Shown here: positions 45,738-55,210 of the stretch, piece after piece
How positions within the stretch are numbered: the stretch's first letter is position 1
Layout: the number at the start of each line of letters is the position of its first letter
Source: an uncultured Sphingomonadaceae bacterium
GTDB taxonomy: Bacteria; Pseudomonadota; Alphaproteobacteria; Sphingomonadales; Sphingomonadaceae
Direction of reading: 5' to 3'
Assembly (NCBI GenBank): GCA_937995515.1
Contig: CALKJZ010000018.1
Location: 1 to 64,000 of the forward strand
DNA: 64,000 bases
Translations under genes and position numbers: made by a program
Notes under the pieces: generated by a model
Database searches by the model: none
Seen by the model: the letters and a program-made list of their open reading frames with translations, nothing else
Told to the model about the DNA's origin: nothing

Positions 45738-46583
45738 TCAGCTGGAGCGGAGAAGCATTACCGACATGCGCCGGTTGCGCGGGTCGAGCGGGTTGTCGGC
45801 GATGAAGGGCTCGGTGTCGGCGACGCCCTCGAGCCGTGCGAAGCGGGACTCGGGAATGCCCGCGCGGGCAAGCGCCTGCCGCGTGGCTTCGGCGCGGGCG
45901 GCCGAGAGGGTCCAGTTGTTGGCCGGCCCGAGTGTGTCGACCGCGGAGAAGGGCACCGAATCGGTGTGGCCGCGCACGGCAAGACGATTGGGGACATCCC
46001 TGATCGCATCGGCCACGATCGCAAGCAGCCGGGCTGCCCGCGGATCCATGATCGCCGTGCCGCTTGGGAACATCGAATAGTCCTGGCTGTCGATGAGCTC
46101 GATCCGCAGCCCCTCGGGCGTGTGGGTGAAGCGCACCATCGGTGCCAGATCCTTGAGCCCCGGGTCGCGCGCCATGCGGCTGCGGATCTCGCTTTCGACC
46201 TTGCGCAGCTGGCCGTCGTCGGCCGGGCGCGGCGCGCGCGCGCCGCTGGCCGACTGGAAGGGCGCCGAGGGCGTAAGTCCCGCACGCTGCGAATAGGGCG
46301 CCACGCCGTCCGGCTCCTCGATGGAGCGCCCGGCGAGCACGCCGTTGGAGCCGCCCGAGCGGTCGCTGACCAGCACGGTGGGCGCGAAATAGTCGGCAAT
46401 GCCCTTGCGCTGATCCTCGTTGGTGGCGCCGAGCAGCCAGAGCATCAGGAAAAAGGCCATCATTGCCGTCACGAAATCGGCATAGGCCACCTTCCATGCC
46501 CCGCCATGGTGGGCGGCATGGCCCTTCGGCCGCACCTTGCGGACAATGATTTCCGGCTCCGGGATGGGCGGCATGTTCGACAT
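45738..46583 (-). CDS. motB: flagellar motor stator protein MotB
   Basis: 281 residues. The N-terminal transmembrane helix has the proton-carrying Asp in WKVAYADFVTAMMAFFLMLW. The C-terminal OmpA-like domain includes VRGHTDSVPF and LSAARAEATRQAL and anchors to peptidoglycan. It is 24 bases after motA. Confidence 0.95.
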   Translation of the reverse strand: MSNMPPIPEPEIIVRKVRPKGHAAHHGGAWKVAYADFVTAMMAFFLMLWLLGATNEDQRKGIADYFAPTVLVSDRSGGSNGVLAGRSIEEPDGVAPYSQRAGLTPSAPFQSASGARAPRPADDGQLRKVESEIRSRMARDPGLKDLAPMVRFTHTPEGLRIELIDSQDYSMFPSGTAIMDPRAARLLAIVADAIRDVPNRLAVRGHTDSVPFSAVDTLGPANNWTLSAARAEATRQALARAGIPESRFARLEGVADTEPFIADNPLDPRNRRMSVMLLRSS

Positions 46584-46607
46584 GGCGGGCGTTCACCTCG
46601 TTTCCGG

Positions 46608-47474
46608 CTATTTTTTTCCGCGCGCGCCCTCGAACACCTCGGTGAAGGCCGGCTGCATGTCGGGACCGATGGCGGTGCGCGCCTGCTCGAGGACGATCGG
46701 CTGCGGCTGGTTGCGCATCGAGGCGAGGATGATGCGCCGTGCCACCTGGTAGATCTGGGCGTCGGTCTCGATGATCTCCCTGAGGCGCGACGCCACCGGC
46801 CCGACGAGGCCATAGGCGAGAAACACCCCGAGGAAGGTGCCGACCAGCGCCGATCCGATCATGCCGCCAAGTACGGCCGGCGGCTGGTCGATCGAGCCCA
46901 TGGTCTTCACGATGCCGAGCACGGCTGCAACGATGCCGAGCGCCGGGAGCGCGTCGGCGAGCGTCTGGATGGCGTGGGCGGGCTTCATGGCATGTTCGTG
47001 GTGCGTCTCAATGGCGGTGTCGAGCACATCCTCGATGGCAACCGAGCTGACTGTCCCGGTCGAGACGACGAGCAGGCGCAGCGTGTCGCAGACGAGCGCG
47101 ACGAAGAAATGATCGTCCCTAAGTCTTGGATATTCGGCCCAGATGGCGGAAGATTCCGGATTTTCCACATGCGCTTCGACAGCCACCGCCCCCTCGGCCT
47201 TGAGCAGCCGCATCAGCTTCACCGTAAGAAAGATGGCGGCGAGATAATCGTCCTTGGCAAAGCGCGGACCCTTGATCACCCGGACAACGCCTGCGCCAAC
47301 CTGTTTCAGCAGCGCCACGCTGCTGCCGATGAGAAGAGCGCCGGTCGCCGCACCGCCGATGATGAGGAACTCGAACGGCAGGGCCTTCATCACCGGGCCG
47401 AGGCTGCCGCCCGAAAGGGCGAACCCGCCAAACACCATCACCAGCAGCACGACCACTCCCACAAGCGCGATCAT
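46608..47474 (-). CDS. motA: flagellar motor stator protein MotA
   Basis: 288 residues from the ATG at 47474, with GGAGG 9 bases upstream. Four membrane segments (VGVVVLLVMVFGGFAL near the start; ALGIVAAVLGIVKTM; LVGTFLGVFLAYGLVGPVA) and the cytoplasmic loop match MotA. With MotB it forms the H+-driven stator. A sigma-28-like promoter lies upstream. Confidence 0.95.
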   Translation of the reverse strand: MIALVGVVVLLVMVFGGFALSGGSLGPVMKALPFEFLIIGGAATGALLIGSSVALLKQVGAGVVRVIKGPRFAKDDYLAAIFLTVKLMRLLKAEGAVAVEAHVENPESSAIWAEYPRLRDDHFFVALVCDTLRLLVVSTGTVSSVAIEDVLDTAIETHHEHAMKPAHAIQTLADALPALGIVAAVLGIVKTMGSIDQPPAVLGGMIGSALVGTFLGVFLAYGLVGPVASRLREIIETDAQIYQVARRIILASMRNQPQPIVLEQARTAIGPDMQPAFTEVFEGARGKK

Positions 47475-47523
47475 GCAGCCGGGCCTCCGTTCCTGGCCGA
47501 ATTCCACGGCCTTGCAACATGTT

Positions 47524-47550
47524 TTGACGGGAGCCGGGGGGGAGAGTTTA
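47524..47550 (-). promoter_or_regulatory. sigma-28-like promoter of motAB
   Basis: On the minus strand TAAA - 15 bases - CCCGTCAA fits the FliA consensus TAAA-N15-GCCGATAA (5 of 8 in the -10). The -10 box ends about 50 bases before the motA start. Confidence 0.55.
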
Positions 47551-47584
47551 GAATGAACGCCTGGCTACGGGCTGCGCGGAAGGG

Positions 47585-48493
47585 TCAGCCCAGCCGGTCG
47601 AACAGCGAAACGCGGAAGATCTGGGCAAAGGCCTGCTGCGATGCGGCAAGCGTGACCGCGAGCGCCTGCAGGCTCGCGACCGCCTCGGTGAGGTCGAGCC
47701 CCCGAGTCTTGGCGAGCCCGGCGGCGACCTCGAGGCGCGTGGCGGCAAGCCGCTCCTGCTCGGTTTCGAGCCGCGCGCGGCTGGCCCCGATCCGCGCGCG
47801 TGCCGTCACCATGCCATCGAATGCCGCCTCGAGCCCGGCCAGCGTCTCGGCCATCCCCATGTCGCGGGCTTCCCGCTCCGGTTCGGCCAGCGCTTCGAGG
47901 AACCGGTCGATGGTGGCAAAGGCGCCATCGGCATCCCGCCCGAACAGCTCCGGCCCGCGCGGCACCCCGGCCGAGCCGATGCCCGCCGCCTCGGCGCCGG
48001 GCCCCTGGCCTGCTCCCTGCCACAGGATCGGCCCGTCCGCCTCGGCCGCACCATAGGCGGGCGCATGGTCCCGGCTGCCGGCGAACAGGTAGCGGCCTGC
48101 CTCGTCGCGGCTGTTGGCGAGGTCGAGGAGCTGCGCGCGCAGGCTTGCAACCTCGGTTGCAAGCACGTCGCGGTCGGCCGCCGAAAGGGTGCCATTGCTC
48201 GCGGCAAGCGCCAGTTCGCGCAGCCGGACGAGGGTGGCGGATGCGCCATCGATTGCGGTTTCCGCCTGGGCCAGTCGGGTCTCGGCGCGCGCGATCACCC
48301 GGCTGTGGGACTCCACCAGCGACCCCAGCCGGTCGAGCAGCGCGGCGCGATTGGCCCCGGCCGGATCCTCGGAGGGTGCGTTGAACCGCTGCCCGGTGGC
48401 AATCTGCGCCTGCAGCCTTGCCATCGCGTCTTCGACGCGCCGCATGCGCTCGGCCTGCAGCATGATCGGCATCCGGCTGTTGACAAGGGTCAT
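47585..48493 (-). CDS. flgL: flagellar hook-associated protein 3 (FlgL)
   Basis: 302 residues. The flagellin-like N-terminus MPIMLQAERMRRVEDAMARLQAQI and GQRFNAPSEDPAGANRA, with a matching C-terminal helix ALAVTLAASQQAFAQIFRVS, identify the hook-filament junction protein. It is the last gene of the flgB-L operon. Confidence 0.93.
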   Translation of the reverse strand: MTLVNSRMPIMLQAERMRRVEDAMARLQAQIATGQRFNAPSEDPAGANRAALLDRLGSLVESHSRVIARAETRLAQAETAIDGASATLVRLRELALAASNGTLSAADRDVLATEVASLRAQLLDLANSRDEAGRYLFAGSRDHAPAYGAAEADGPILWQGAGQGPGAEAAGIGSAGVPRGPELFGRDADGAFATIDRFLEALAEPEREARDMGMAETLAGLEAAFDGMVTARARIGASRARLETEQERLAATRLEVAAGLAKTRGLDLTEAVASLQALAVTLAASQQAFAQIFRVSLFDRLG

Positions 48494-48505
48494 GGAAAGC
48501 TTCCT

Positions 48506-50365
48506 TCAGCGCCCGGCGGCCAGGATGGCCTCGAAGATCTGGCGCGAGGTCTCGATCACCCGCGCATTGGCCTGGTGGGCCTGCTGGAAGCGCAGCATCT
48601 CGGCGGCCTCGCGGTTGAGATCGACGCCCGAGACCGCATCGAGCGCCTCGGCTGCGGCATCGCGCGCCCCGCGCGCCACCTCGAGCCGGGAGCGCGTGGC
48701 GTTAAGCGGCACGGAAATGCCGGTCACCAGCCGTTGGCTGGCCTCCTCCAGGCTGCCCTGCGGCCCGGAATCGGTCCGCAGCGCGGCAAGCCGCGCCGCC
48801 GCGCCGCCGCCGCCGCCGAAGCTGTTGGGAATGACACGGAAGTGGTCGCCCTCCGCCGGCCGGCCCGCAAGCCGCACGGCGACGCCGTCGGCGGCCAGCC
48901 AGTCGCCGAGGGCGCCCGATGCCAAGAGGGTGTCGGTGGCGTCGCGAAGCTCCACCACCCCGCCCGCAAGCAGCCGCAGCGCGAAGGGCGGCGTGGCGGA
49001 CGGATCGCTTGCGGGCGCCTCGGCGAGATCGACCCGCCCGGTGCCCCGGTTGTTTGCATCGGCATCGGCAAGGAAGGCGGCGCCCGCTGCGACCTCGGCG
49101 GGCCCGAGCGCGCGCAGGTGGATGCCGGCAGCCCCCGCCACTGCCCGAAGGGTGAACACATCGCCGTCGCGCGGGGTGCCAAAGCCCTCCACCCGCACGC
49201 CGTCGAGCTCCAGCGGGAGCGGCCCTGCCACGCTGTCGGAAAGGTCGAGGCGCGCGAGCGTCCAGCTCCCCGAGAGCGCGTTCCACGACAGGCGCATGTC
49301 GGGCGGAGCCGCACCATCGGCAAGCGAGGCGGAAATCCGCGAATCGCCGCCATTGGCTGCGGCGGCCCGCACCGCAATGATCCGACGACCGAACAGGTCC
49401 TCGCCCGAGGTGCCGGCAAGATCCACCCCGGCGCGGTGCACCCGGTTGACATCCTCGACCAGCCGGTCGGCAAGCCCGTCGAGCCGGTTTCGGGTCTCAG
49501 CGAGGAGCTGCCGGGCGATGGAAAGGCCAGCGAGCGTGCCGCCCAGCAGCGTGGCCGGCACGTCATCGCCCTCGGTGCCCAGGCGCAGCCGCAGCCCGCC
49601 ATCGGGCGAGGGCTCGAGCCGCGCCGCATGGGCGTTCAGCCCCTCGACCAGCACCGGCCCCCCGGCATCCGGGATCCGGACGGTGGCAAGACCGCGTTCG
49701 CCGATCCGCACGTCGATCGTGGCGATGGTTGCAAGCTCGCTCAGCAGGCGATCGCGCTCGTCGGCAAGCACGGCGGCGGCATTGCCGCCGGGGGTTGCGC
49801 GCCGCAACCGGGCGTTCACATCGGCAAGGCCGAGCCCCAGGGCGTTCAGCCGGGCGAGATCCACCCGGCCTTCGGCGTCGATGTCGGCGCGCATCCGGTC
49901 GAGCATGGCGGCGCTTGCGTTGAACCGCTCCGCAAGCCCATCGGCGCGGGCGAGGAAGGTCGCGCGCACGGCAATCGAGGAGGGGTCGGCCGACAGGTCG
50001 GCGGCTGCGGCCAGGAACTCGGCCAGCGGCGTCGCAAGCGCGGCCGGGCCGGTGAGGGCGGCCTCGATCGTCTCGAGCCAGCGCGCGCCGGAGGCAAGTG
50101 CGGCCACATCGCTCTCGGTCCGGCGCAGGCTGTCGGCGCGGAGCAGGTCGGTCGCCCGTGTGACCCCTGTCAGCTGCACCCCGCTTCCGGTCAACAGGTC
50201 GCGTTCGAGGGGCGACAGCGAGCCGCCGCCCGCGGTCGGCGCAAGCACGGGCAGGCGCCGCACATGGCCGGGGTTTGCGGCATTGGCGACATTGTCGGCC
50301 ACCGTCTCGAGCGCGCCCTGGTAGGCCCTGACGCCGCTCAGCGCGATGCCAAGAAGGTTGCTCAT
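48506..50365 (-). CDS. flgK: flagellar hook-associated protein 1 (FlgK)
   Basis: 619 residues from the ATG at 50365, overlapping the flgJ stop by ATGA. The N-terminus LLGIALSGVRAYQGALETVADNVANAANPG is the rod/hook-type motif. The C-terminal block DLNREAAEMLRFQQAHQANARVI is typical of FlgK. The first junction protein on the hook. Confidence 0.95.
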   Translation of the reverse strand: MSNLLGIALSGVRAYQGALETVADNVANAANPGHVRRLPVLAPTAGGGSLSPLERDLLTGSGVQLTGVTRATDLLRADSLRRTESDVAALASGARWLETIEAALTGPAALATPLAEFLAAAADLSADPSSIAVRATFLARADGLAERFNASAAMLDRMRADIDAEGRVDLARLNALGLGLADVNARLRRATPGGNAAAVLADERDRLLSELATIATIDVRIGERGLATVRIPDAGGPVLVEGLNAHAARLEPSPDGGLRLRLGTEGDDVPATLLGGTLAGLSIARQLLAETRNRLDGLADRLVEDVNRVHRAGVDLAGTSGEDLFGRRIIAVRAAAANGGDSRISASLADGAAPPDMRLSWNALSGSWTLARLDLSDSVAGPLPLELDGVRVEGFGTPRDGDVFTLRAVAGAAGIHLRALGPAEVAAGAAFLADADANNRGTGRVDLAEAPASDPSATPPFALRLLAGGVVELRDATDTLLASGALGDWLAADGVAVRLAGRPAEGDHFRVIPNSFGGGGGAAARLAALRTDSGPQGSLEEASQRLVTGISVPLNATRSRLEVARGARDAAAEALDAVSGVDLNREAAEMLRFQQAHQANARVIETSRQIFEAILAAGR

Positions 50366-50664
50366 CTTGCTGTCCGCTCCTCCGCCGCGGCGGCGCGGGC
50401 AAGCAGCTGCGCAAGACCGAGCGGGCTCGTGGCAGCAAGCGCCCGCGCGGCCTCGCGTTCGGCAAGCTCGCGCCACGCAGCTCCGGTCTCGGCGTCGGGG
50501 CCGCCCGGGCCGGCCATCTCGGCGCTGTGGCGCGAAGCCTTCAGCATTTGCGCGAGCACCAGCGCCTCGAACGCGCGGCCCGCTGCCTCGGGCGTCGCCG
50601 GCCGCCTGTCGGGCCCGTCGGGCAGGGCAAGGAGCAGGCCAGGCGGGGAGAGCGCTTCCGGCAT
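50362..50664 (-). CDS. flgJ: FlgJ-type rod-binding protein, single domain
   Basis: 100 residues, overlapping both flgI (TGATG) and flgK (ATGA). Contains AGRAFEALVLAQMLKASRHSAEM, the FlgJ N-terminal rod-binding motif, and lacks the C-terminal muramidase domain of enteric FlgJ. Another peptidoglycan hydrolase would be needed for rod passage, as in other alphaproteobacteria. Confidence 0.88.
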   Translation of the reverse strand: MPEALSPPGLLLALPDGPDRRPATPEAAGRAFEALVLAQMLKASRHSAEMAGPGGPDAETGAAWRELAEREAARALAATSPLGLAQLLARAAAAEERTAR

Positions 50665-51764
50665 CAGATCACCACGAGCTCGGCCCGGAGCGCGCCGGCC
50701 TGTTTCAGCGCCTCGAGGATCGCGACAAGATCGCCCGGTGCGGCACCCAGGGCATTGACCGCATCCACGATGTCGGACAGGCGCGCGCCCGGCGCGAACA
50801 GGGCCATGCGCGCCTGCTCCTCGCCGACTGCGACCTCGGAGGAGGGGGTTACCACCGTCTGCCCCCGGCCGAATGGCTGCGGCTGCGACACGCGCACATT
50901 CTCGCGGATGGCAACGGTGAGATTTCCGTGCGTGACGGCCGCGGGAAGAATCTGGACATTGCCGCCAATCACGACCGTTCCCGTGCGGGCATTTACGACC
51001 ACCCGCGCCGGCGGCTCGGCCGCGCGCACGCGCACATTCTCCAGCCGGGCCGCAAGCGCGACCTGCGCCTCGACGGCGGCGGGCGCCTCGATCCGCACCG
51101 AGACGGCATCCTGCGCGCGTGCGATCAGCCGGCCCTCGGCGGCATTGATGGCGTCGGCCAGAGCCTGCGCAGTTGCAAAGCTCGGGGTGTGGAGATCGAG
51201 CACCAGCGGCCCGCCGCCGAAGGGCGAGGGCACCGGGCGCTCGACCAGCGCGCCGCCCGGGATCCGGCCCGAAGTCGGGATATTGACCACCACCCGGCTG
51301 CCATCCGCCCCCTCGGCGCCAAAACCGCCCACGGTCAGCTGCCCCTGGGCGAGCGCATAGGTCTCGCCATCGGCGCCCTTCAGCTGCGCAAGCAGCAGCG
51401 TGCCGCCGCGCAGCGACTTGGCACGGCCGAGCGCAGAGACCGTCACGTCGATGCGCTGGCCCGGCTTGGCAAAGGGCGGAAGCTCGGCTGCCAGCATCAC
51501 CGCGGCCGTGTTCTTGAGCTGGGTGTTGACGCCCGGCGGCAGCTGCACGCCGAGCGCTGCTGCGGCCGAGCGCATGGACTGGACGGTGTAGGCGAGATTG
51601 TCGTCTCCCGTACCCGGCAGGCCGACGACGAGGCCATAGCCGACCAGCTGGTTGGCACGGATGCCGCGAAAGCTTGCAAGATCGGTCACGCGCTCCGCGG
51701 CCAGCGCCGGCGGCGCCCACGAGACGACAAGCGCAGCAAAAAGGAGGCAAAGGCGGCAGCCCAT
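50664..51764 (-). CDS. flgI: flagellar P-ring protein FlgI
   Basis: 366 residues. A signal peptide (LFAALVVSWAPPALAAE) is followed by the conserved RVTDLASFRGIRANQLVGYGLVVGLPGTGD and VVVNARTGTVVIGGNVQI. Forms the periplasmic bushing around the rod. Overlaps flgH and flgJ by a few bases. Confidence 0.97.
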   Translation of the reverse strand: MGCRLCLLFAALVVSWAPPALAAERVTDLASFRGIRANQLVGYGLVVGLPGTGDDNLAYTVQSMRSAAAALGVQLPPGVNTQLKNTAAVMLAAELPPFAKPGQRIDVTVSALGRAKSLRGGTLLLAQLKGADGETYALAQGQLTVGGFGAEGADGSRVVVNIPTSGRIPGGALVERPVPSPFGGGPLVLDLHTPSFATAQALADAINAAEGRLIARAQDAVSVRIEAPAAVEAQVALAARLENVRVRAAEPPARVVVNARTGTVVIGGNVQILPAAVTHGNLTVAIRENVRVSQPQPFGRGQTVVTPSSEVAVGEEQARMALFAPGARLSDIVDAVNALGAAPGDLVAILEALKQAGALRAELVVI

Positions 51765-52438
51765 CAGAACGGGCTCACCCGGTCGAAGAAGCGCGACAGG
51801 AAGCCCTGTCGGGCCTGCGCGGCCACCTCGCCCGTGCCGGAAAAGCGCAGCCGCGCGTCGGCCACACGGGTGGAGGCAATGCGGTTGTCGGGGCCGATAT
51901 CCTCGGGCCGCACAATGCCGGTCAGCTGGACCTGCTCCTCGCCGCGGGTGAGCAGCAGGCGCCGGTCGCCCCGGATCACGAGCGCACCATTGGGCAGCAC
52001 CTCGGCCACCGTGACGGTGATCTCGCCCGAGATGCGGCTCGATTGCTGGGTGCGGCCCTGGCCCTGGAAAGCGGTGTCGGCAGACCCGGAGAAGAGCTCG
52101 TCGGGGATCCAGTTCAGAAACGGCACATCGGGCAGGGTGAGCTGGCGGTCGGCCTGCCGGCTGCTGTCCTGCCGGGTCGATTTCTGCGCGTCGATCCGCT
52201 CGACGAGCACCACCGTCAGTAAGTCTCCCACGCGGCGGGCCCGCCGGTCCTCGGCAAGAGTGAGGCGCTGGCCGGCAGCGGCGAAGATCGAGCCGGAGGC
52301 CACCTCCGGCCCGGGCGGCGCCGGCACCGGGGCCAGCGCTGCGGGAATCGGCGCCACCCGTTCGGCAAGCGGATTGCCGACCTTGCACGCGGCAAGGAGG
52401 AGCAGCATGGCCAGTGCGCTAGATGGTCTGGTTGACAT
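51764..52438 (-). CDS. flgH: flagellar L-ring lipoprotein FlgH
   Basis: 224 residues. The signal ends in lipobox LLAAC. Conserved VGDLLTVVLVERIDAQKS, LPNGALVIRGDRRL, and VRPEDIGPDNRIASTRVADARL are present. Outer-membrane ring of the basal body. The start lies 20 bases inside the end of flgG. Confidence 0.96.
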   Translation of the reverse strand: MSTRPSSALAMLLLLAACKVGNPLAERVAPIPAALAPVPAPPGPEVASGSIFAAAGQRLTLAEDRRARRVGDLLTVVLVERIDAQKSTRQDSSRQADRQLTLPDVPFLNWIPDELFSGSADTAFQGQGRTQQSSRISGEITVTVAEVLPNGALVIRGDRRLLLTRGEEQVQLTGIVRPEDIGPDNRIASTRVADARLRFSGTGEVAAQARQGFLSRFFDRVSPF

Positions 52439-53204
52439 AGCGCATCATGTCGTCGGCCGCCGAAATCACCTTGGCGTTGATCTCATAGGCCCGCTGGGTC
52501 TCGATCATCTCCACCAGTTCCTGCACGGTCGAGACATTGGAGGCCTCGAGCGCCCCCTGGCGGATCCGGCCAAGGCCGCCCTCGGCCGGGTTGCCCTGCT
52601 GCGCGGGCCCCGAGCCGGCCGATTCGAGGAACAGGTTCTCGCCGATGGGCTCGAGGCCCGCCGGGTTGATGAAGCCCACCAGCGTCAGCCGGCCGATCTC
52701 GGTCGGCTGGGTTTCGCCGGGCAGCATGGCCGAGACCGTGCCGTCGGGCCCGACCGTGATTGCAGTCGCATTGTCGGGGATCTGGAGGCCCGGTGCCAGC
52801 GGGTAGCCCTGGGCGGTGACCAGCTGCCCCTCGCCATTGAGGGTGAACTGGCCGGCGCGCGTGTAGGCCGGACGGCCGTCGGGCAGGGTGACCTCGAACA
52901 GCCCCTCGCCATCGATGGCAAGATCGAGTGCGTTGCCGGTGAGGGTGAAGCCGCCCTGCGCGTGGATCCGCTCGGCGCCTGCCACCCGCACGCCCGCGCC
53001 GGTGGCAAGCCCCATGCCGAAGCGCGCATCGGCGCCCGCGGGCGCGCCGGCGGGCCGCGTTGTCTGGTAGAGGAGGGTCTCGAACGCGGCGCGGTCGCGC
53101 TTGAAGCCGACAGTCTGTGCGTTGGCCAGGTTGTTGGAGATGGTCTTGAGGCGCTGGTCGAGCGCGTCGAGCCCGGAGCGGGCAATGTGCAGGGCACTGG
53201 GCAT
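52419..53204 (-). CDS. flgG: flagellar distal rod protein FlgG
   Basis: 261 residues. N-terminal rod motif ALDQRLKTISNNLANAQTVGFKRDRA, the GGFTLTGNALDLAIDGEGLFEV block and the C-terminal VELVEMIETQRAYEINAKVISAAD-type helix are complete. Thirteen bases separate it from flgF. Confidence 0.97.
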   Translation of the reverse strand: MPSALHIARSGLDALDQRLKTISNNLANAQTVGFKRDRAAFETLLYQTTRPAGAPAGADARFGMGLATGAGVRVAGAERIHAQGGFTLTGNALDLAIDGEGLFEVTLPDGRPAYTRAGQFTLNGEGQLVTAQGYPLAPGLQIPDNATAITVGPDGTVSAMLPGETQPTEIGRLTLVGFINPAGLEPIGENLFLESAGSGPAQQGNPAEGGLGRIRQGALEASNVSTVQELVEMIETQRAYEINAKVISAADDMMRYVNQTI

Positions 53205-53217
53205 GGCGGGCCTCCTT

Positions 53218-53964
53218 TCAGCCTTGGAGGCGCATCAGCCGTGCGGAGCTCTCGTCGAGCTCGCGCGCGGTGCTGATGAGCCGGGTCTGGAACTCGAAGC
53301 GGCGTGTCTGCTCGACGAGCTCGACGAGCGCAGCCGAAGGGCGCACGTTCGACCGCTCGAGCGCGCCGGCAGTCAGCGTCGCCGTCGGGTCGGCGGGCAG
53401 CGGCGCCGGGGTCCGGAACAGGCCGTCCTGCCCGCGCGCGAGGGTCGCCGGGTCGGGCGAGACCAGCCGGAGCCGCGCCACTGCGACAAACGGCGCCTCC
53501 GGCCCGGCCCGCGCCTCCAGCGTCCCATCGCGCGCGACCCGCACCGCGGCCGCGCCTGCGGCCACCTGGATGGGGCCGTCCTCGCCAAGCACGGGGTGCC
53601 CGTCGCCGGTGAACAGCCGGCCTTCGGCATCGAAGCGCAGGTCGCCGCGGCGGGTGAGGCCCTCGCCCCCGGCCGCATCGGCCACGGCAAGCCACGCGCC
53701 GCCGCCCAGCGCCACGTCGAGCGGGTTTCCGGTCATCTCGACCGGGCCGGCCTCCAGAAGGTCGTGCGGGGCCTCGCCGCCCGACTGCACGCGCGGAGCA
53801 AGCGGCGCGGATCCGGGCGGCGGCGCCAGCCAGCCATGGGCCAGCGCCGCCATCTCGCGCCGGAAGCCCGGCGTTGCCGCGTTGGCGAGGTTGTGCGCGG
53901 TCACCGCCTGCGCCTCCCACGACCGCTGGAGGCCGGTGAGCGCGGTGTAGATGAGCCGGTCCAT
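53218..53964 (-). CDS. flgF: flagellar proximal rod protein FlgF
   Basis: 248 residues from the ATG at 53964. N-terminal IYTALTGLQRSWEAQAVTAHNLANAATPGF and C-terminal ALVELVEQTRRFEFQTRLIST are rod-family motifs. The overall length fits FlgF. Seven bases follow flgE. Confidence 0.93.
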   Translation of the reverse strand: MDRLIYTALTGLQRSWEAQAVTAHNLANAATPGFRREMAALAHGWLAPPPGSAPLAPRVQSGGEAPHDLLEAGPVEMTGNPLDVALGGGAWLAVADAAGGEGLTRRGDLRFDAEGRLFTGDGHPVLGEDGPIQVAAGAAAVRVARDGTLEARAGPEAPFVAVARLRLVSPDPATLARGQDGLFRTPAPLPADPTATLTAGALERSNVRPSAALVELVEQTRRFEFQTRLISTARELDESSARLMRLQG

Positions 53965-53971
53965 GCGACGA

Positions 53972-55210
53972 TCAGGACCGCAGCTGGATGATCGTCTGGA
54001 GGAGGGTGGAGGCGGTATCGATCGCGCGCGCATTGGCTTGGAAGTTCCGCTGCGCGGAAATGAGGCCAACGAGCTCCTCGGTCAGGTCGACGTTCGAGCG
54101 TTCGAGCGCACCTCCGGTGATGGTGCCGAAGCCATCGCGACCAGCCTCGCCCACGGTCAGCGCCCCGGAGCTCGGGGCGAGCGTCCAGCTCACATTGCCG
54201 TTCTGCTTCAGGCCCTGCGGGTTGGGGACATTGCCGAGCGCCACCTTGCCGATGGCCAGCACCTCGCCGTTGGAGAAACTCGCGCGCACCACGCCGCCGA
54301 GATCCACCCCGATCCCCTCGAGGCGGCCGGGCGCATAGCCGTTCTGTTCGGTGAACGAGACGTTGAAGGGTTCCGCACGGCTCGTCGAGCCCGCGTGATC
54401 GATGGTGAAGCCCCCGGAGAAGGGAACGGGGCCGGGCGGGGTGAGCAGCACGCCATCCTCGTCGAACACCAGCTGCATCGGCACTGGCCCGGACGTCGGC
54501 ACCAGTTCCGCATCGCCACGGAACACCCTTGCCTCCCAGTATTTTTCCGGGTCACCGGGAATCGGGTTCTCGACCCGCCGGTAGTAGATGGTGGCCGTCG
54601 AGGCGTTGCCGCTGGCATCGTAGACGGTGATCGATGTCGCCGTGTTGAAGCTTGCCGGATTGTCCCGGTTGAAGGCCGGGACGGGAACCGCGGCAGTGGC
54701 GGCAAGATTGGTGATGATCCGCGCCGCCGTGGTCGCGCGCGGCTCGCCCGAGCTCAGCGGCAGCCGAAGCGGCTGCAGCGCGGAAAGCCCGATCGCGGTT
54801 GGCGCCCCATCGGGGGTAACCGGCAGCACCTGGAGCCGCCGCCCCTCGTTGTCGACCACCCAGCGATCGGCATCGACCGAAAAGGCGCCGTTGCGCGAGA
54901 GGGCGAGGCTGTCGGCCTTGTCGCCGCCGCCGCGGACGAGGAAGAAACCCTGGCCGCCGATCTGAAGGTCGAGCGCGTTGGAGGTCGTCTGCACGCCGCC
55001 CTGGCTGAACTGCTGGCGCACGGCCATGATGGCAACGCCCGCGCCGTTCACCCGGTTGGCCGCCTGGGTTGCCGAGCGGGCGACGATGTCGCCGAACTCG
55101 ACCCGCGAGCGCTTGAAGCCCGAGGTGGCGACATTGGCGATATTGTTCGAAAGCGCGGCCAGCTCGTTCTGCGCGGCATTGAGGCCGGTCAGCGAAATGA
55201 AGAAGGTCAT
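53972..55210 (-). CDS. flgE: flagellar hook protein FlgE
   Basis: 412 residues, ATG at 55210 overlapping the flgD stop. N-terminal SLTGLNAAQNELAALSNNIANVATSGFKRS and C-terminal LTEELVGLISAQRNFQANARAI are typical. The middle SSGEPRATTAARIITNLAATAAVPV through TIYYRRVENP is the hook D1/D2 part. Confidence 0.95.
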   Translation of the reverse strand: MTFFISLTGLNAAQNELAALSNNIANVATSGFKRSRVEFGDIVARSATQAANRVNGAGVAIMAVRQQFSQGGVQTTSNALDLQIGGQGFFLVRGGGDKADSLALSRNGAFSVDADRWVVDNEGRRLQVLPVTPDGAPTAIGLSALQPLRLPLSSGEPRATTAARIITNLAATAAVPVPAFNRDNPASFNTATSITVYDASGNASTATIYYRRVENPIPGDPEKYWEARVFRGDAELVPTSGPVPMQLVFDEDGVLLTPPGPVPFSGGFTIDHAGSTSRAEPFNVSFTEQNGYAPGRLEGIGVDLGGVVRASFSNGEVLAIGKVALGNVPNPQGLKQNGNVSWTLAPSSGALTVGEAGRDGFGTITGGALERSNVDLTEELVGLISAQRNFQANARAIDTASTLLQTIIQLRS